Positions 13,225-49,054 are shown, counted from the first letter of the stretch. The stretch is 64,000 bases of DNA from Amoebidium appalachense (GCA_963693365.1 CAVNZM010000011.1:806001-870000); one strand, 5' to 3'. Program-made: numbers and translations. The notes: a model not told the origin generated them from the letters alone.

Positions 13225-14037
13225 TTATCCCCCAACTCACGCGCGCACACACGCACACGTTTCAAATTCAAATTCAAAAAAGCCAAACATCCGGGCGCAC
13301 AACCCCCAAAACGATCACAATGTACATTTTCAACCAAACACACATACATTGCTTTCTTCTCTTTGGTGTAAGTGCACACTTGTATGCATTTGGGCCACCG
13401 TGTGCCGTGACCGTACCACTGTTATACATTTATTTTGCCTGCCGGCTGAATACTCATGTGATCGCACAGAAACAAAAAACATTACCGGCGATTATTATCT
13501 CAGAGTCTTATCAGAAACATTCAATAGAGCACACCCATGGACCATATCACCAGAACAGGCACTCGGTCCGATGTCCACACAGCAACCATTCAATGACATT
13601 TGGAATGTGTTTGCAAATCAAGGTTACACGAAAATTTAAGGTGATTTGCAGTTAGGCTTTATCTACTTGCACAAACGATCACTCACATGTGAAGACTGCA
13701 TGCCACTCATTCGAGATTATTTTTTCGCTTTCGGAACAACACAGACTAGATGTGATCAGCATACAACAGCCTTGAGATCATTTCTCACATAGCAGTATCC
13801 CCCCCCCCCCCCCCCCTCCCCCCTCTCCCCCCCTCCCCCCCCCACACACACACACTACCAAGGGCCCGACTGTTTACGAATGCACTCCAGGAGCATATTC
13901 TACGGTTACAACACAGGTCAGACAGGGGACCTTTTCAAACCCTGCCTGCAGTTACGCTTGTCAGCACAAGTCCGGATGCCCAAAGGTGCTCAGGTCTTGC
14001 TCGGAGAAGAAATATGGGTCCTCATCACAGCACACAC

Positions 14038-14092
14038 TCACATGCCCATGGAGTGTAGAACACTCATGGTCACCATTCCTGGAAAACGAAGG

Positions 14093-14133
<41 letters not shown>

Positions 14134-14134
14134 T

Positions 14135-14173
<39 letters not shown>

Positions 14174-14333
14174 GCTCGCGAGAGTGTATCCAGGGTTATT
14201 CACTTTCTCTTTCCTTTTTTTTGGTTGTCTTCTTTACTTTCCTTTCCTAGTCCCTTTTTCCATTCTTCCCCCTTTTCTCTTCTGTTCTTTTGTCTCTCCC
14301 CCCCCCCCCCCCCCCCCCCCCCCTTTTTTTTTT

Positions 14334-14378
<45 letters not shown>

Positions 14379-14620
14379 GGGGAGGGGGGGAGGGGGGGGG
14401 GGAGGGGGAGTATGTGTCCACCTGTTTAATCTCGCAGGGTATGTGACTTCAACAAGAGCAGGTTTGTGCTCTTGCGGGAGCAATGCATGTTGGTATGATC
14501 TAGCAAGGCACTATGATATACATGTACATATATATATATATACAAATTCATATACATATAACTATATATATCATAGTATAGAGTATATATGGATCACAGG
14601 TGTGTGTTTGTGTGTGTGTT

Positions 14621-14675
<55 letters not shown>

Positions 14676-14916
14676 TGGTGGTGTGTGTGTGTGTGGGGGG
14701 GGGGGGGAGGGGAGGGGGGAGGGGAGAGGGGGGGGGGGGTAGCGATGCCATACCAAGAATCATGGCAGCAGCCAACTGGTGGGTGCTTGTGACCTCAGGC
14801 AGAAACGGCAGACAGAGCCCGGGGGTGTCCACTGTGTGTGGAGACGGGGAAGGAGAGGGGGTGAGGGAGAGAGAGGGAGAGAGGGAGGGAGGGAGGGAGG
14901 GAGGGAGGGAGGGAGG

Positions 14917-14960
<44 letters not shown>

Positions 14961-15831
14961 AGACAGAAAGACAAACAGACAGAGAGAGAGAGAGAAAGAA
15001 TGGGAGAGAGGGAAAGAGATGAGGGTGGGGGTGCGGGTGGGGGGTGCGGGGATGCGGAGTAAGAGAGAGTGACATCTATTAAATACACGGGGTGTGTGTG
15101 TATGTGTGGATATGTGTGTGTGCATGTGTCTGTTCTTCAAGGTTCATCCGCAGCTCCCTGCACGCCCATGCAACCGCATTATGCTAGACGTTTTCTTGCG
15201 TGTGCAAGGATCCCCCCCCCTCCCCCCCCCCCCCCAAAAAAAAACACACACACCTACACACACCGTCCCCCATGCACCCTCCGTAACTACACCGGCCCAC
15301 ACACCTCCACCCTGCACACACACACACCAGATCCTTGATCAGTCTGATCACCCCATCACCCCCTTCCAACACAAACACTAACCCTTTCCCGAAGATCGTT
15401 CCCCATCATGTCAGGTAGCCCCAAATCCCCCCCCCCCCCCCCCCCCCCCCCCAAACACGCACATATACACCCTAAAATTCCCTTGAAACAAGCACTCTCG
15501 CCTTTTTCCCCAGTATCATCCCTCGATTCCATTCAAGCAATCCCTCCCTGCCCCTGTTCCCAGCAACTCCCCCACTCCCCCCACACACACACGTGCACAC
15601 ATGCAGGCCCACACACCTCTCCTGACGGGGGCCAGCAGCACTGCCGAGCACACCACCACCAGCCCCCCCACAAACAGCGTCACCTGCCACCGTGTCTCCC
15701 CCCCTCCCCCCCGCTCCAGCCCTTTCTTCTCTTTGCTCCCCTCGGAGTCTCCCTGTGACTTCAGACTGCTGCCCACCTGTTGGGTTAGAGGGAGCGCAAT
15801 GTCAAAAACAATCCGGGGGCCAGATGGTTAC

Positions 15832-15885
<54 letters not shown>

Positions 15886-16043
15886 CTGTGTATGGAGGGG
15901 GGGGGAGGGGGAGGAGGGAGGAAGGGGGGAGGGCGCAATGGAAACGATCAAGAGGGGGAGCGCAACAACGTATAGGTGGGTGGGTGGGGGATGGGGGGGG
16001 AGGGGGAGAGGGCACGAGAAACGGCATATCAAAGGATGAAATG

Positions 16044-16099
<56 letters not shown>

Positions 16100-16753
16100 T
16101 TGTGTGTGTGTGCGCGCGTGCGTGTGTGTGCGTGCGTGCGCTCGCGCGCGCGCTGTGTATGTGCGTGCGCGCGTGTGTGTATACGAAGCACCCATTCACA
16201 ACGGACAACACGATGCAGAATGCAAAACACATTGCAAATATGTTTCATAAAACAAGTCGAGCCCAACCTTAAGGAGGTCCCAAATCTCTCCTCATCCAGG
16301 TCCCCCTTCACCCCAATCTCACTCAACCATGCGCTCTTCACCCCCCCTTCAACACACACACACTAACACACAGTCTTCCTCACTTCAAGCTGCACACCTA
16401 ACTGGAACCCCAATCAAGGCACGCCACACGTTATCACCACCCCTGAATCATCCCCACTCAACACAAGCCAACTCTACCTACCCAAACAACTCCATGCAGC
16501 AATCAATAGCTCTAGGCATCCAAACCAGATGCTGTGCAGTTTCCAAGCAGTGTGGCAATGCATACCTGCGTTGTGTTGGTGGTGACTGTGTGCATGTGTT
16601 GGGACGCCACCATGGGGCTTTGCTGTAATACGCTGTGACCGGGCAGCACACACTCAGCCTCGATGGTGGTCGACCCACTTACAGGACTGCCCTCTCCACA
16701 GATCTGCACCTTGAACTGGGGCGGGGGGGGGGGGGGGGGGGGGGGTAGGGGGG

Positions 16754-16799
<46 letters not shown>

Positions 16800-17466
16800 G
16801 GGGGGGGGGGGGGGGGGGGGGGGGAGTGGGAGGTCAAGGAACGAGAGGCAGCATGCATTGGTATACTGTGAGAACCAAGAGCACAGACTAGAACTTGGTG
16901 ATACAGAAATTTTGTATACCCGTGTGTGCGAAGGGATGGAGGGGAGGGGGGTGGGGGGTGGGGAGTGGGCTGCTGGCCCACTCCCAGCTTATCCCCATGC
17001 ACTTTCAATGTTAAACCAACCTCCGTATCTACCATTTTAGCGTCTGGGCGGCGAGCAGCCGAGAGCCACATTTCTCAGATGTGGCTTCACAAATCAGGAA
17101 ACGATATCATTTTGCCGATGTCGACATACGAGAACATACGATTTCGGGGCAAAGTTTCAAGCTAAGCGCCAAACGGCTGCGTGATAATTGTTAACAAATG
17201 GCCTCACGCCCTCGATTGGTTGATAGGTTCGATAACTTCATAGGCGGCGCCAGAGCAATTTGGAATCCTCGATCGGATCAACCTCGATCGTGTCTAAAAT
17301 GGTAGATACGGACTTTGGTTTAAGAGGTGCTGCTGAATCAGCCTCTTACCCTGTTTGTAAGCTTTACCGAAATACTTAGGAAGTGCCCCTTCTATCTCAT
17401 ATGCGCGCGCGCGCGCCCGCACACACACACAACTTACCCCCCCCCCCCCCCCCCATCTTTCCCCCC

Positions 17467-17509
<43 letters not shown>

Positions 17510-18078
17510 CCACCCTCTCCCTTCCACCTTTCACTCTCTTCAACCACACTCTTCACTCCCCTCTCCCCCCTCCTTTCCCAAGCTCTATATCCCTACCACC
17601 ACAACCACCACTACGTCTTCCCCTCCACACCCCTACCCTTCCCCCCAAATGCCTCTCACACTCTTTCCCCTCACATCAACCTGCCACATGGTCACACAAA
17701 ACTTGCACCAACCCCCCCCCCCCCCCCCCCCCCCCTCCCCGCCTCCCCACGCCGGTTTCTCTCCCCTAGGTTAGACTCCTCGATGTCTCCCTTGGCCCGT
17801 ACCTTTGCCAGGGGCCGCAGGGTTTCATTTTGGCGTTGCCTCAGCGCAATGATGATGTCTGTGGATGACACGGCCTTCAACCGCCCTGTAACACACCACA
17901 CTGTTATATGGCATCCGAAGGAGACCGGGGAGAGGTTGCAAAACGTTTTGCCAGTTGTCTTGAACCGAAAACCTCGGCATATAAGTAAGCCGCGGTGGCC
18001 CACCAACACCAAGGGATATTCAGTTTCCAACCTCCTTCCCCTTCCTCCCTCTTCCTCCCCCTGCCCGCCCCGCCCCCC

Positions 18079-18114
<36 letters not shown>

Positions 18115-18678
18115 AAAAACAAAAAATAATAATGATGATAGTCAGTTTTAATTCGCACATCGAGGGGGGAGGGGGGTGGGGGGGGAGGGGGGTACCTGTA
18201 GGGCCTTGCACGGAAAACTGGCGCGGTACAGTGCACGTTATCTCGTACGTGAGGGGTGTGTCGTAGGGGTTGTACACCGTCAATAGCTGCTTGTGTGTGG
18301 CCTGAAAGGGGAACATGTTCAGAGTTAGACGCAGGGTGGATGTACAGGGTGTTGGAACCAATACAGGCAGATTTATTTGTGTGTATATGCACCCTGCACA
18401 AAGATGCAACCGTGTGTTTGTAAGTATACCTATCTGTGTATGGATGCTGCAAGTGTATGTATGCTATAAAATGGCTTTGAGGGCTCCGTGGCTCAGACAG
18501 GGGAGGTGAACACTTAGGCACACCAAGTGTCTCTCCTAAGACGAACAACTTGAACGGGCTAATGATATGGAAGCCACACACATGCTCTGTTCATAGCCCA
18601 TGATACTTCCAAAGACTACTTTACTACTTAAATACCGGGTTCCTACCTGCTTCGACAGAAGAGAACCCCGTCCTGCAT

Positions 18679-18712
<34 letters not shown>

Positions 18713-19035
18713 TTCCCCTTTCAATCCGGTGTGTAAAGAAGTGCCAAATCACAAAGTTCCTATTCTCCGTGTACTTAAGCGTTCTCCAAATACGCAGCGC
18801 AACTGCACCACTCGTTTCCCAACAGACTTTGCCCTTTTCATCCAAACGACACACACAGACACGCATACGCATGCACATGCAGGCACAGAAACGTAATTCT
18901 ACGCACATAAGTGCGCACAGACACGCACAGACACGCAAACAGCGCCACACACGAGCATACCGGATCGTCGGCCACATAGAGCAACCTCTTTGGCTTGACC
19001 AGCACGGGGATTGTGACCGTCCCCTGTGTCTCCAT
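14038..19035 (-). CDS. MOSPD1/3-type MSP-domain ER membrane protein
   Basis: Seven coding exons, high to low: 19035-18961, 18301-18196, 17885-17803, 16715-16566, 15776-15617, 14831-14754 and 14078-14038 (stop TGA). All phases join to 230 residues. The N-terminal segment LLYVADDPATHKQLLTVYNP matches the major-sperm-protein (MSP) domain of MOSPD1/3, which begins in the same way. About 100 residues of MSP domain are followed by a charged linker (139-168), a membrane segment at about 170-189, and a second at about 206-225 (QLAAAMILGMVTMSVL) that matches the family's C-terminal LVAAYVLGLVTM helix. Family members are ER tail-anchored proteins that bind short linear FFAT/FFNT motifs at membrane contact sites. 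The start ATG lies inside the exon and gives the family's usual length (213-235); the exon is also open upstream, so the 5' end is less certain. Confidence 0.86.
14100..14420. repeat. Homopolymer cluster in the last intron of the MOSPD-like gene
   Basis: Poly(G) at 14097-14129, (GT)n at 14137-14172, then C-run, T-run and G-run back to back at 14297-14400. The C22-T20-G34 order makes an inverted C/G pair around a T tract. Confidence 0.85.
17011..17323. mobile_element. MITE with about 30 bp terminal inverted repeats, TTAA ends (copy 1)
   Basis: The left end TTAAACCAACCTCCGTATCT and its continuation to ACCATTTTAG are matched by the inverted right end (17294-17323), with two mismatches in 30. 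The element is 313 bp, carries no coding capacity, and lies in the intron of the MOSPD-like gene between exons 17885-17803 and 16715-16566. Its right inner part (the CGCCAGAGCAAT stretch and the CCTCGATCGGAT blocks) matches copy 2 at 36246-36520. TTAA at both ends suggests TTAA target duplication as in piggyBac relatives, but the tips lack the usual CCC, so the superfamily is open. Confidence 0.75.
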
Positions 19036-19793
19036 AGGGACGGCAAAAGAATGACCGGGTGGCTGTGTGTTACTGCACACACACCACTATATAAAATTTC
19101 TATTGTCTGTGCTATTACAGAAGGCACACCCTATCAGGCGTACGCAGGCATACGTGGAGCTTACTATCATGAGAGTTGCTCTGGTAAACTCAAAAAACAC
19201 GACGTGGGTGGAGAAATTTTTGCAGAGTTAGGCCGGATGAGGTTGAGATGCTGAACTACTCTTTGCTCAAAATATGATTAGTGTACTGCCTTGGACGGAG
19301 AAAAGCCAAGCTTCTCTTTCGAAAGAAAAGCCAACAAAACCAACCGTAATACCGTTAGAGCTATAGCAACATCGTTGTCTTTCTTTTTCGAAAACTGAGC
19401 AAACTGAGCTGTATACGCTCGAGCTCTGAGCTGTGATGCATGTGCGTATCAGCGTACGCTGTACCTTGCTTGCTTGTGCACACACTAGATTTTAAGAAAG
19501 AGTGGGGGTTTATTTTTTTTTCTCTTTAAAAAAAACGGTTCCTTGCGTATCTATAAACTCCAAGGTGTTCTGCACTGTCTTTTATGCACCCTTTTATGCC
19601 AACACGACAGCAACAACGTCATCAACACAAATCAGCAAAACACATGCATGACCTTTCATAAATGAACACACTGTAACAGTACATTTAGCTCCTTATAAGG
19701 TTATCATATAGTGGTTAAACCAATCATCGACTTCCCCAATGAGCTGAATTTGCTGAGCCGCGTATACGTAGGAACATTATCATTATGGGACAG

Positions 19794-19831
<38 letters not shown>

Positions 19832-19832
19832 C

Positions 19833-19867
<35 letters not shown>

Positions 19868-20859
19868 CTCTTTCTCTCTCAGACCCCCCCCCCCCCTCTC
19901 TACCGTATGATCTTTCTCTTCTCCCCCCCCCCCCCCCCAACCTTCTCTCCCTCTTCCTTTCCCCTCACCCCCCCCCCTCTCTCTCTGTGTGTGTATTGTG
20001 CACGTGCGCGTGTGCACGTGTGCGTGATCCTGTGTGTACGTATGTGTGCCGTACGTGTACATTTCAGTGTGTGTATGCGTGTATCTGCCGCGTGTATGTA
20101 GTAGTTGTGTGCGTGTTTGTGTTGTGCACGGGCGCGTGTGGTGGCCGGGTGGTGAGTGTGTGCGTGCCTGTACAGCTTTGAAAGGCCGGCAGGGGTCTGC
20201 CACATGTTTGCTATGTAGGCTAGCTAAGGGCAGGAAATTTCGAGGCAAAAGGTAAGAAAAGCGTGATCATGGGTCCCCAAGCGTGCAACTCTCTGGCTGT
20301 CGCCGACAGATACATTCAGTACTGTTATGAGTCGTATGCAGGCTGTCTGCCCAACAACTGGTTGGTGCAGAAGCTGGTTAAAATTTAATTTTAATTCAAA
20401 CTATAATACGCACACGGTGTGGTGCACAGCAATAAAGGGGTGCACAGTAAAGCCAACATGTCATGGAGAAGACACAGCAGCAAGGCTCACATATTCTCAA
20501 GTTTTCGCCACCTACGGTTTCTCAAGAAGTACACAATAACCGGAGTATAAAACAACAACCAATAAGAAAAAATTCAACAAAATATAAAGCACTCAAAAGC
20601 TAGCATTAGCAAACCTACTTGCTTCCTTCGAAAGTGTTTATGTGTGTGTGTGTGTGTGTGTGGTTATGAGTGAAGTGTAAGTCCCCAAGCACAAGCGTGC
20701 ATGTTAGGTGGTATGTAGGAACGCCAAGGCCCATGCACGTACGTTTCATAAGTGAATGCTTGTAGCTAACATCCCCCCTTTCGATGTATAATGAGTAGAG
20801 CGCTGACTTACTATACGATAATATCCTGTTTTTGAACATCCGCTAACATATGCATGCAT

Positions 20860-20925
<66 letters not shown>

Positions 20926-20986
20926 ACATAGACAAAAATCCACATCCATCTCACCATAACAATCATAGCAAAAGAGAAGGCAAAGT
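19036..20986. other. Intergenic region
   Basis: Unique sequence at 19080-19790 probably carries the MOSPD-like promoter. It is followed by (CT)n and C runs at 19800-19970, a GT-rich stretch to 20165, then unique sequence and a (CA)n at 20858-20923. One short open frame (20269-20388) is listed separately. Confidence 0.5.
20269..20388 (+). CDS. Possible short ORF or orphan first exon
   Basis: Thirty-nine codons with a protein-like composition: Cys, Tyr and Trp present, no repeats (MGPQACNSLAVADRYIQYCY and onward to LVQKLVKI). It starts with ATG, and the frame could end at a GTTAAA donor after QKL. No downstream exon on this strand was found before the opposite-strand gene at 20987. It could be a relic exon or chance. 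Function unknown. Confidence 0.2.
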   Translation: MGPQACNSLAVADRYIQYCYESYAGCLPNNWLVQKLVKI

Positions 20987-23900
20987 TCACGAGAAGTCAT
21001 CCTCCCCCCACGACATTGGTGACCCACTGCCCACATCCACCTCATCCCCCCTAAATCTGCGGAATCTCCCGCCATCATCAAAATCTGCATCGCCCGCCCT
21101 GCGCTTCTTGCTCGTATCGTCCATATCCCAGCTGTTATCAAAGTCCGGGTCGTCTCTGCTTGGCAGCCGCAACAGGAAACGTGGCTCCCCCACCCCCTGT
21201 GCCTCCTGTGGGTCGGGTGTAGCATGCATTGAACCCCTCCCACTTCTCGGCCCTTCCCGCTCCCTCTCACCCCCTCTCTCGTGCTCTCCCACTCCCACCG
21301 GGCTTTTCCTAAATCTATCGTCGGGCCGTCCGCTATTACCGCCCCTTCCCCCCCAGTCTCGCCGTTGCTGGTGGCCCAAGTGCTGTTGCTGTGTTTGCAT
21401 CTGCTGCCCACCAAATTTCCTTCCGTGACCCCCCCCGGCCCTGCCCCCAATCTCTCCTTCCACCCCTCCGGTCGTCGTCCCTCCTGTGTCCCCCCCTATC
21501 CCCACCCATGTCTCCCCTCCTCCCCCGGTCATCCCCCCGCCAATCCTGCTGAGCCATGCCCTGCTCCTCCCTCCGTCCTCCCCTTTGCGGGGGCTGTTGT
21601 GTGTTCTTACGCTCGGGCCATGGCTCCCGCCTGTCTCTGTGCTCGTTACCGGACTGTTTGTCGTCCCCACGATCCACCCTACCCCCCCGCAGCACATCTG
21701 CAGGTGACTGCCGGCCCAGCCTGTCGCTGATATCCCTGCTGCTACCTCTGCGGCCTTGCCCCTCTGCCGAGTGTTCGTCTGCACCCTCCACCTGCTCCTG
21801 CATGGTGGGCCGGGACACCCTCCTGCCTGCCTCCTCCTCCCCCCTCTGCCCCCGCCTGTCCAACATGCGCTCACGCAGGTCTCCCGATGCATGCTCCCTC
21901 CTTCCACCCGTGTTATCCCGCTCCTGCCCGCCTTGGCCAGGCCTGTCCTCTTCTCTCCCCTTGTCCTTTTCGTGTTCACGTTCCTTCCCCTTCTCCTTTT
22001 CCGCCTCCCTCTCACGCCGCCTATTACGCTCTCTCTCCCATTCCCTCTCCCTCTCCCTCTCCTTGGCTTGCCATTCCTTTTCTTGTGCCTCCTGTTCTTT
22101 CATCTCTTTCTCTCTTGCCTGCTTCTCCCTTGCTTCCTTCGCATTTCGTTCATTCATTTCCTTTTCCCTTGCCCCTCTCTCTCTTGCCTCTTTGTCCTTG
22201 GCTTCTCTTTCGCTCGTTTCTTTCTCCTCAGCCTCTCTTTCCCTCGTCTCTTTCTCCTTAGCCTCTCTTTCTCTTTTCTCTTTGGCTTCTCTTTCCCTCG
22301 TTTCTTTCTCTTTTCCTTCTCTTTCCCTCATTTCTTTCTCTTTTGCTTCTCTTTCCCTCGTTTCTTTCTCTTTGGCTTCTCTTTCCCTCATTTCTTTCTC
22401 TTTGGCTTCTCTTTCCCTCGTTTCTTTCTCCTTAGCTTCTCCTTCCCTCGTTTCTTTCTCCTTAGCTTCTCTTTCCCTCGTTTCTTTCTCCTTGGCCTCT
22501 CTCTCCCTTGCTTCTTTTTCCTTGCTCTCTCGTTCTTTTGCTCCTCTTTCCCTTGTTCGTCTTTCCTTTTCCTCTTTCTCTCTCCTTTCCTTCTCCCTTT
22601 CCTCTCGTTCCCTCTCTTCCTTCTCCTTTGCCTCTCGTTCCCTCGATTCTTTCTCCCTTGCTTCTCTGTCCCTCGTTTCTCTCTCCTTTGCCTCTTTCTC
22701 TCTATCTAATCTATCGTCCTTCTGCCTCACACCTTCCTGTCGAGGTTTCTCGCTTCCGTCCCCCTTTCCAACACTCTCCCGCAACTCCTTCCTCTCCGAT
22801 GTCTCCTTCCGACTCCCACCGTGTGTCTCCCTCTGTGTTTCCTCGTTCCTCCGAAGGGCCTGCCCATGTTTCCTTCCGTGATCTCCACCCTTCTCCCCCT
22901 GTCTATCCACAACCAGTGTCTCCCTGCGTTCAGGGGTCGAGGCTCTATTCTCCCGACTGCTCCCCCCTCCATCCTTCTTTTCCCTGCCCACATCATCTCT
23001 CCCCCGCCTTGAATCGCCATGATCTGATGTCCGATGCTGTGCCGTTGTCACCTTTGTTTCTTCCACATTCGTGCGGCTGCTCGTGCGAAACGCTGCCACA
23101 CCCGACCCTGTTTGGTGCTGGTGGGTGTCTTGCTTTAAGGTGTGCTGTGTGTGTGTTGTGTTGCTGTTGACGTGTGCCGGCTGTGCCTTGCCTGGTGCCT
23201 TGGTCTCTGCCCCTGTGTGTGCAGGCTCCTTACTGTCCCTCCGGCCGCTAGCCACCGGTTTAGCCAAAGGCACCCGTGCCTCCTCTGGTGCTCTCCCACC
23301 CCCTTCTCTCCCTGCTTGCTTGTCCGCCACCACAGGTGCCAGCAACCGTCTTCCCTGCTCCGTAGTGCCTCTGTGTGACTGGATGGATGGCTCGGCATGC
23401 CCACTTTTGTCCGGAAAGAAATGCGGCGGGGACTCGGGTGGGGGTGGTGGGGGTGACTCGGAAGGCTCCTTCGGGTGGCCGTCCAAGGGGCTGTAGACAA
23501 AAGGCTCCATGGCCCTCTGGCCCCAGGCCGCAGCCAGCAGGTCTGTGTGGGTGCCGGCACTGTCCGTGCAGTGGCGCTTGGCCCCATTACTGTTTGGTGT
23601 CTCGGGGGTGTGGGCCCTCTTGCCCTGACCAGGTGCCACTTGATGGCCTTCGAGGTCGGGGGGGTGGGCTAGGGTGCCGCTGGGGGGGTTAGGGGCCAGT
23701 TGCAGGGCCGTGGAGGCACGGCGCTCTGTCTGCTGGCGCCTGGAGGCCAGGTAGAAGACATCGTCAAGGTGCTCCAGCGCCTGGGCACGAAACCCAAGCA
23801 GGTCCCGGGGCAGCAGGGCCTCGGTGGTGTCAAGCACAAACAGCTGCTTGAAGCGCGACAGCACCCGCTCGTGCATCATCTCTGCAAAGATGGGGAAGGC

Positions 23901-24041
23901 CACAGCCAAGGGCACGCCCTGCGCAGCTGCAGCAGCCTCCAGCCAGGCAACCTCTTGGGGGTCCATCTGCAGCGTGCCCGGTAGAAAGACGCGCTCCCAC
24001 AGAGACCCCATCTCGCCGTGGTAGGGGCGTGACTCGCTCAT
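20987..24041 (-). CDS. Highly charged K/E/R-repeat protein with RG-rich tail, unknown function
   Basis: A continuous frame runs from ATG at 24041 (MSESRPYHGEMGSLWERV) to about 21430 and then appears to shift. The first 115 residues look globular and helical (WLEAAAAAQGVPLAVAFPIF, ALEHLDDVFYLASRRQQ). Next comes a Pro/Ser-rich low-complexity part with a PPPPPPESPP stretch, then about 300 residues of K/E/R-rich decamers (AKEKETRERE type) expected to form a long charged helix. The tail is RG/RGG-rich, as in RNA-binding proteins. After a G8 run at 21430-21437 the frame must change by one base to continue RG repeats and reach an acidic end (DFDDGGRFRRFRG...WGEDDFS, stop TGA at 20987), about 1018 codons in total. 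An acceptor-like CCTCCCCAG just upstream of the ATG suggests a 5' UTR intron. The family is not recognised; a nuclear RNA-associated role is inference from composition only. Confidence 0.6.
22190..22520 (-). repeat. In-frame 30-bp coding repeat (AKEKETRERE decamers)
   Basis: About ten to eleven near-identical 30-bp units encode ten-residue K/E/R repeats. Variation (T to M, R to G, one shortened unit EREAKEKRER) keeps the frame open. Confidence 0.85.
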
Positions 24042-25100
24042 GTTGGAGGCTCCTGGGGAGGGAGGGCCAATAAGGAACATAAGGGAGAGGGTGGGTGAGG
24101 ATATAGTGAGAACGGCACGCGCCGTGGTCGTGTGCTCCCCACAGTGGGCACACTAATCCTGCAGGATGGTGCAGCCTGCACACAGTCATGCAGCCACGGA
24201 GCCATGTTGATGGAGACAAAGAAGAAAGGAGCCACAGACCAGAAGAAGTGGAAGATGCCGAACGGTCGCAATGCCGTTGAAAAGATGCAGAAAAACAACC
24301 CCCTAAACGGTGGCTGGGCTAGCCACAGGCACGAGTGCCGGAAGAAGAATCGTCACCCTGGTTCGGCACACCAAAGAAGACGCACACCGCCTGAGGCTAC
24401 CAACCTGTTAGTACATGGCCCTTGTGCGTGTTGCTGCAGCGCCCAATATCTCGTCTCTCGCTTGCTCTTGCTGTGTCGTCTTCTCTCGTAGCTTGTTGTT
24501 GCCCCTATCCTCCCTGCCTTTCTTATTGTCAGCTGAAGTGAAGACGGATCCTAAGCCTTCATCACACCAGGGACCGGGGATGGGGGGCGAAATGCGCTCG
24601 CTACATTGCAGTAGATATATCAAAAAAGAAACTACCGGTTGCAAGTATCCACACAGTTTACATACACGGTACTTGGTGGCTGAGGCTAACATCGTAGTAT
24701 TCATGTAGTGATGATGCTCCCAACATAATATCTTAGAGAAATACATTGGAGTATTTGAAGTTTCTATTATATCCCAGGTCCATTACATCGAAAAACATTA
24801 AGATACATAACCTGTAATTTAGGGGCTCAAATTGGTGTTTGCGCTATCACTTTTTCCGGCGCGCGCATGCAAGGCAGGCTGAGCTGCAGACAGAACATCC
24901 TCACAAACGCGTAGTTCGATGTTCGTTAACAATTGACCTGTGAAACCTTCTTTTGCATCACTGAATGTTCCTCGAGTGGCTAAGCAGTGCTTTAGCCGTA
25001 GCACTAAGGGCTGGACATCCCAGCCCCTAGGCCTGCCATGTCGTGCCCAGTTTGAACATTATCCATTTCCCTCTGTGCACTTCACTTCCACGCACCCACC
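24042..25100. promoter_or_regulatory. Intergenic region between divergent genes
   Basis: About 1.06 kb separates the start of the K/E/R-rich gene (minus strand) and DNA ligase III (plus strand), so both promoters must lie here. No clear TATA element or CpG-type block is visible. The right half (24700-24830) is A/T-rich. This is inferred from gene arrangement, not from a recognised site. Confidence 0.4.
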
Positions 25101-47925
<22,825 letters not shown>

Positions 47926-48813
47926 CCTGGTGACCTCTGTGCTTTTCTTCTTCTTTTCCTTCTTTCTATATGGTCCTCCCTACTTAGTGGAGGAAACACG
48001 ATTTCAAGTGCATGTGTGTGCATCTGTGTCTGCGGGCAGGTGTGTGTTTGTGTGCGGCATCAGCAGCTGCATCCTGCCCACAACACCTGCAATAATCATT
48101 CGCCGTGTTTATGTGTGTTAGTGGGTGTGTGTCTGCGTGGGTGGTTTGGTGGGTGGTGGTGGTGGTGGTGGTGGTGGTGGTGGTGGGGGGGGGGGGGGGG
48201 GGGGGGCAGCGGCATTTTTTTCCGTGAAATGGCCCATCAACTGCACGTGGTTCGATGATGAAGGTTCACGCACATGTTTCTGTGCTAGATGCAGATTAAG
48301 CTGATTGCGAATGCTTGTGTGCGGGAGCGAATAATACCGAATAGCTGCTACAAACACCCTGACAATTTGCAACACCACACGTGTTTTCAAAGAACTTGGA
48401 TGCCACCTTTGGCCGTTTCTTTCGCTTGCTTATGGTGTTGAGTTTAACCTCTAAAAGGCCTAATGAAAGGGATATTCGATTATCCGAACCACGGCATCTG
48501 TGGAAGCAATTTTGTGATCCATGAATGGCCATGGTAGCATTGCATTGTATGACTGGTATATCTCATGCATGAGATATCTGCCTGTTATCAGAGAACTTAG
48601 AAGCTATCAAGTAGTAATACGTTGTATGATTGGTATAATACAAGATGCACCTGATTATTGTGTTAACAAATACATCAGAGAGCACGCAAGTGTTATTCAT
48701 TATGCATTGCATGATTGCTGAAAAACAACTATGGGGTATCTGTGATATCCCGTGTTCTCTCTTTACCAATGAACACGCCGAGTCAAGAACAGTGGAGGAT
48801 TATCGTATGGTTG

Positions 48814-48891
<78 letters not shown>

Positions 48892-49054
48892 TGTGAGTGT
48901 TTGAGTGAAAATATGTACTTGGGGGGTATGTGTGTGTGCGTGTGTGTGTTGGTGAGTCAGTCATGAACAGAGGATTATCGTACGATTGCCGTGTATGTAT
49001 GTGTGAGTGAGTGTGTGTGTGTGTTTGTGTGTGTGGGTGCGTGTGTGTGTGTGG

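Larger units (their letters stand above)
10385..14037. other. Intergenic region, no gene seen
   Basis: The first 1.1 kb is A/T-rich and unique, and should include the transporter promoter. Then come the (GT)/(GA)/(CT) cluster at 11770-12450, G and C homopolymers near 12480-12675 and 13185-13225, and about 600 bp of unique sequence at 13230-13800. Open frames here have no recognisable domain and no splice support. Confidence 0.5.

Noticed and set aside
21556-22881. Long plus-strand Ser/Leu/Phe-rich frame opposite the K/E/R gene
   Set aside because: It is the antisense shadow of the decamer repeat; the minus-strand frame has the sensible start and the non-repeat N-terminal domain.
24132-24491. 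Plus-strand frame of 119 codons with a Lys-rich part
   Set aside because: It lies in the shared upstream region of two divergent genes, lacks splice or domain support, and overlaps the expected 5' UTR of the minus-strand gene.
48558-48577. Perfect 20-bp palindrome ATATCTCATGCATGAGATAT
   Set aside because: Single occurrence in an A/T-rich spacer with no gene or repeat context; reported only as a note in the spacer entry.
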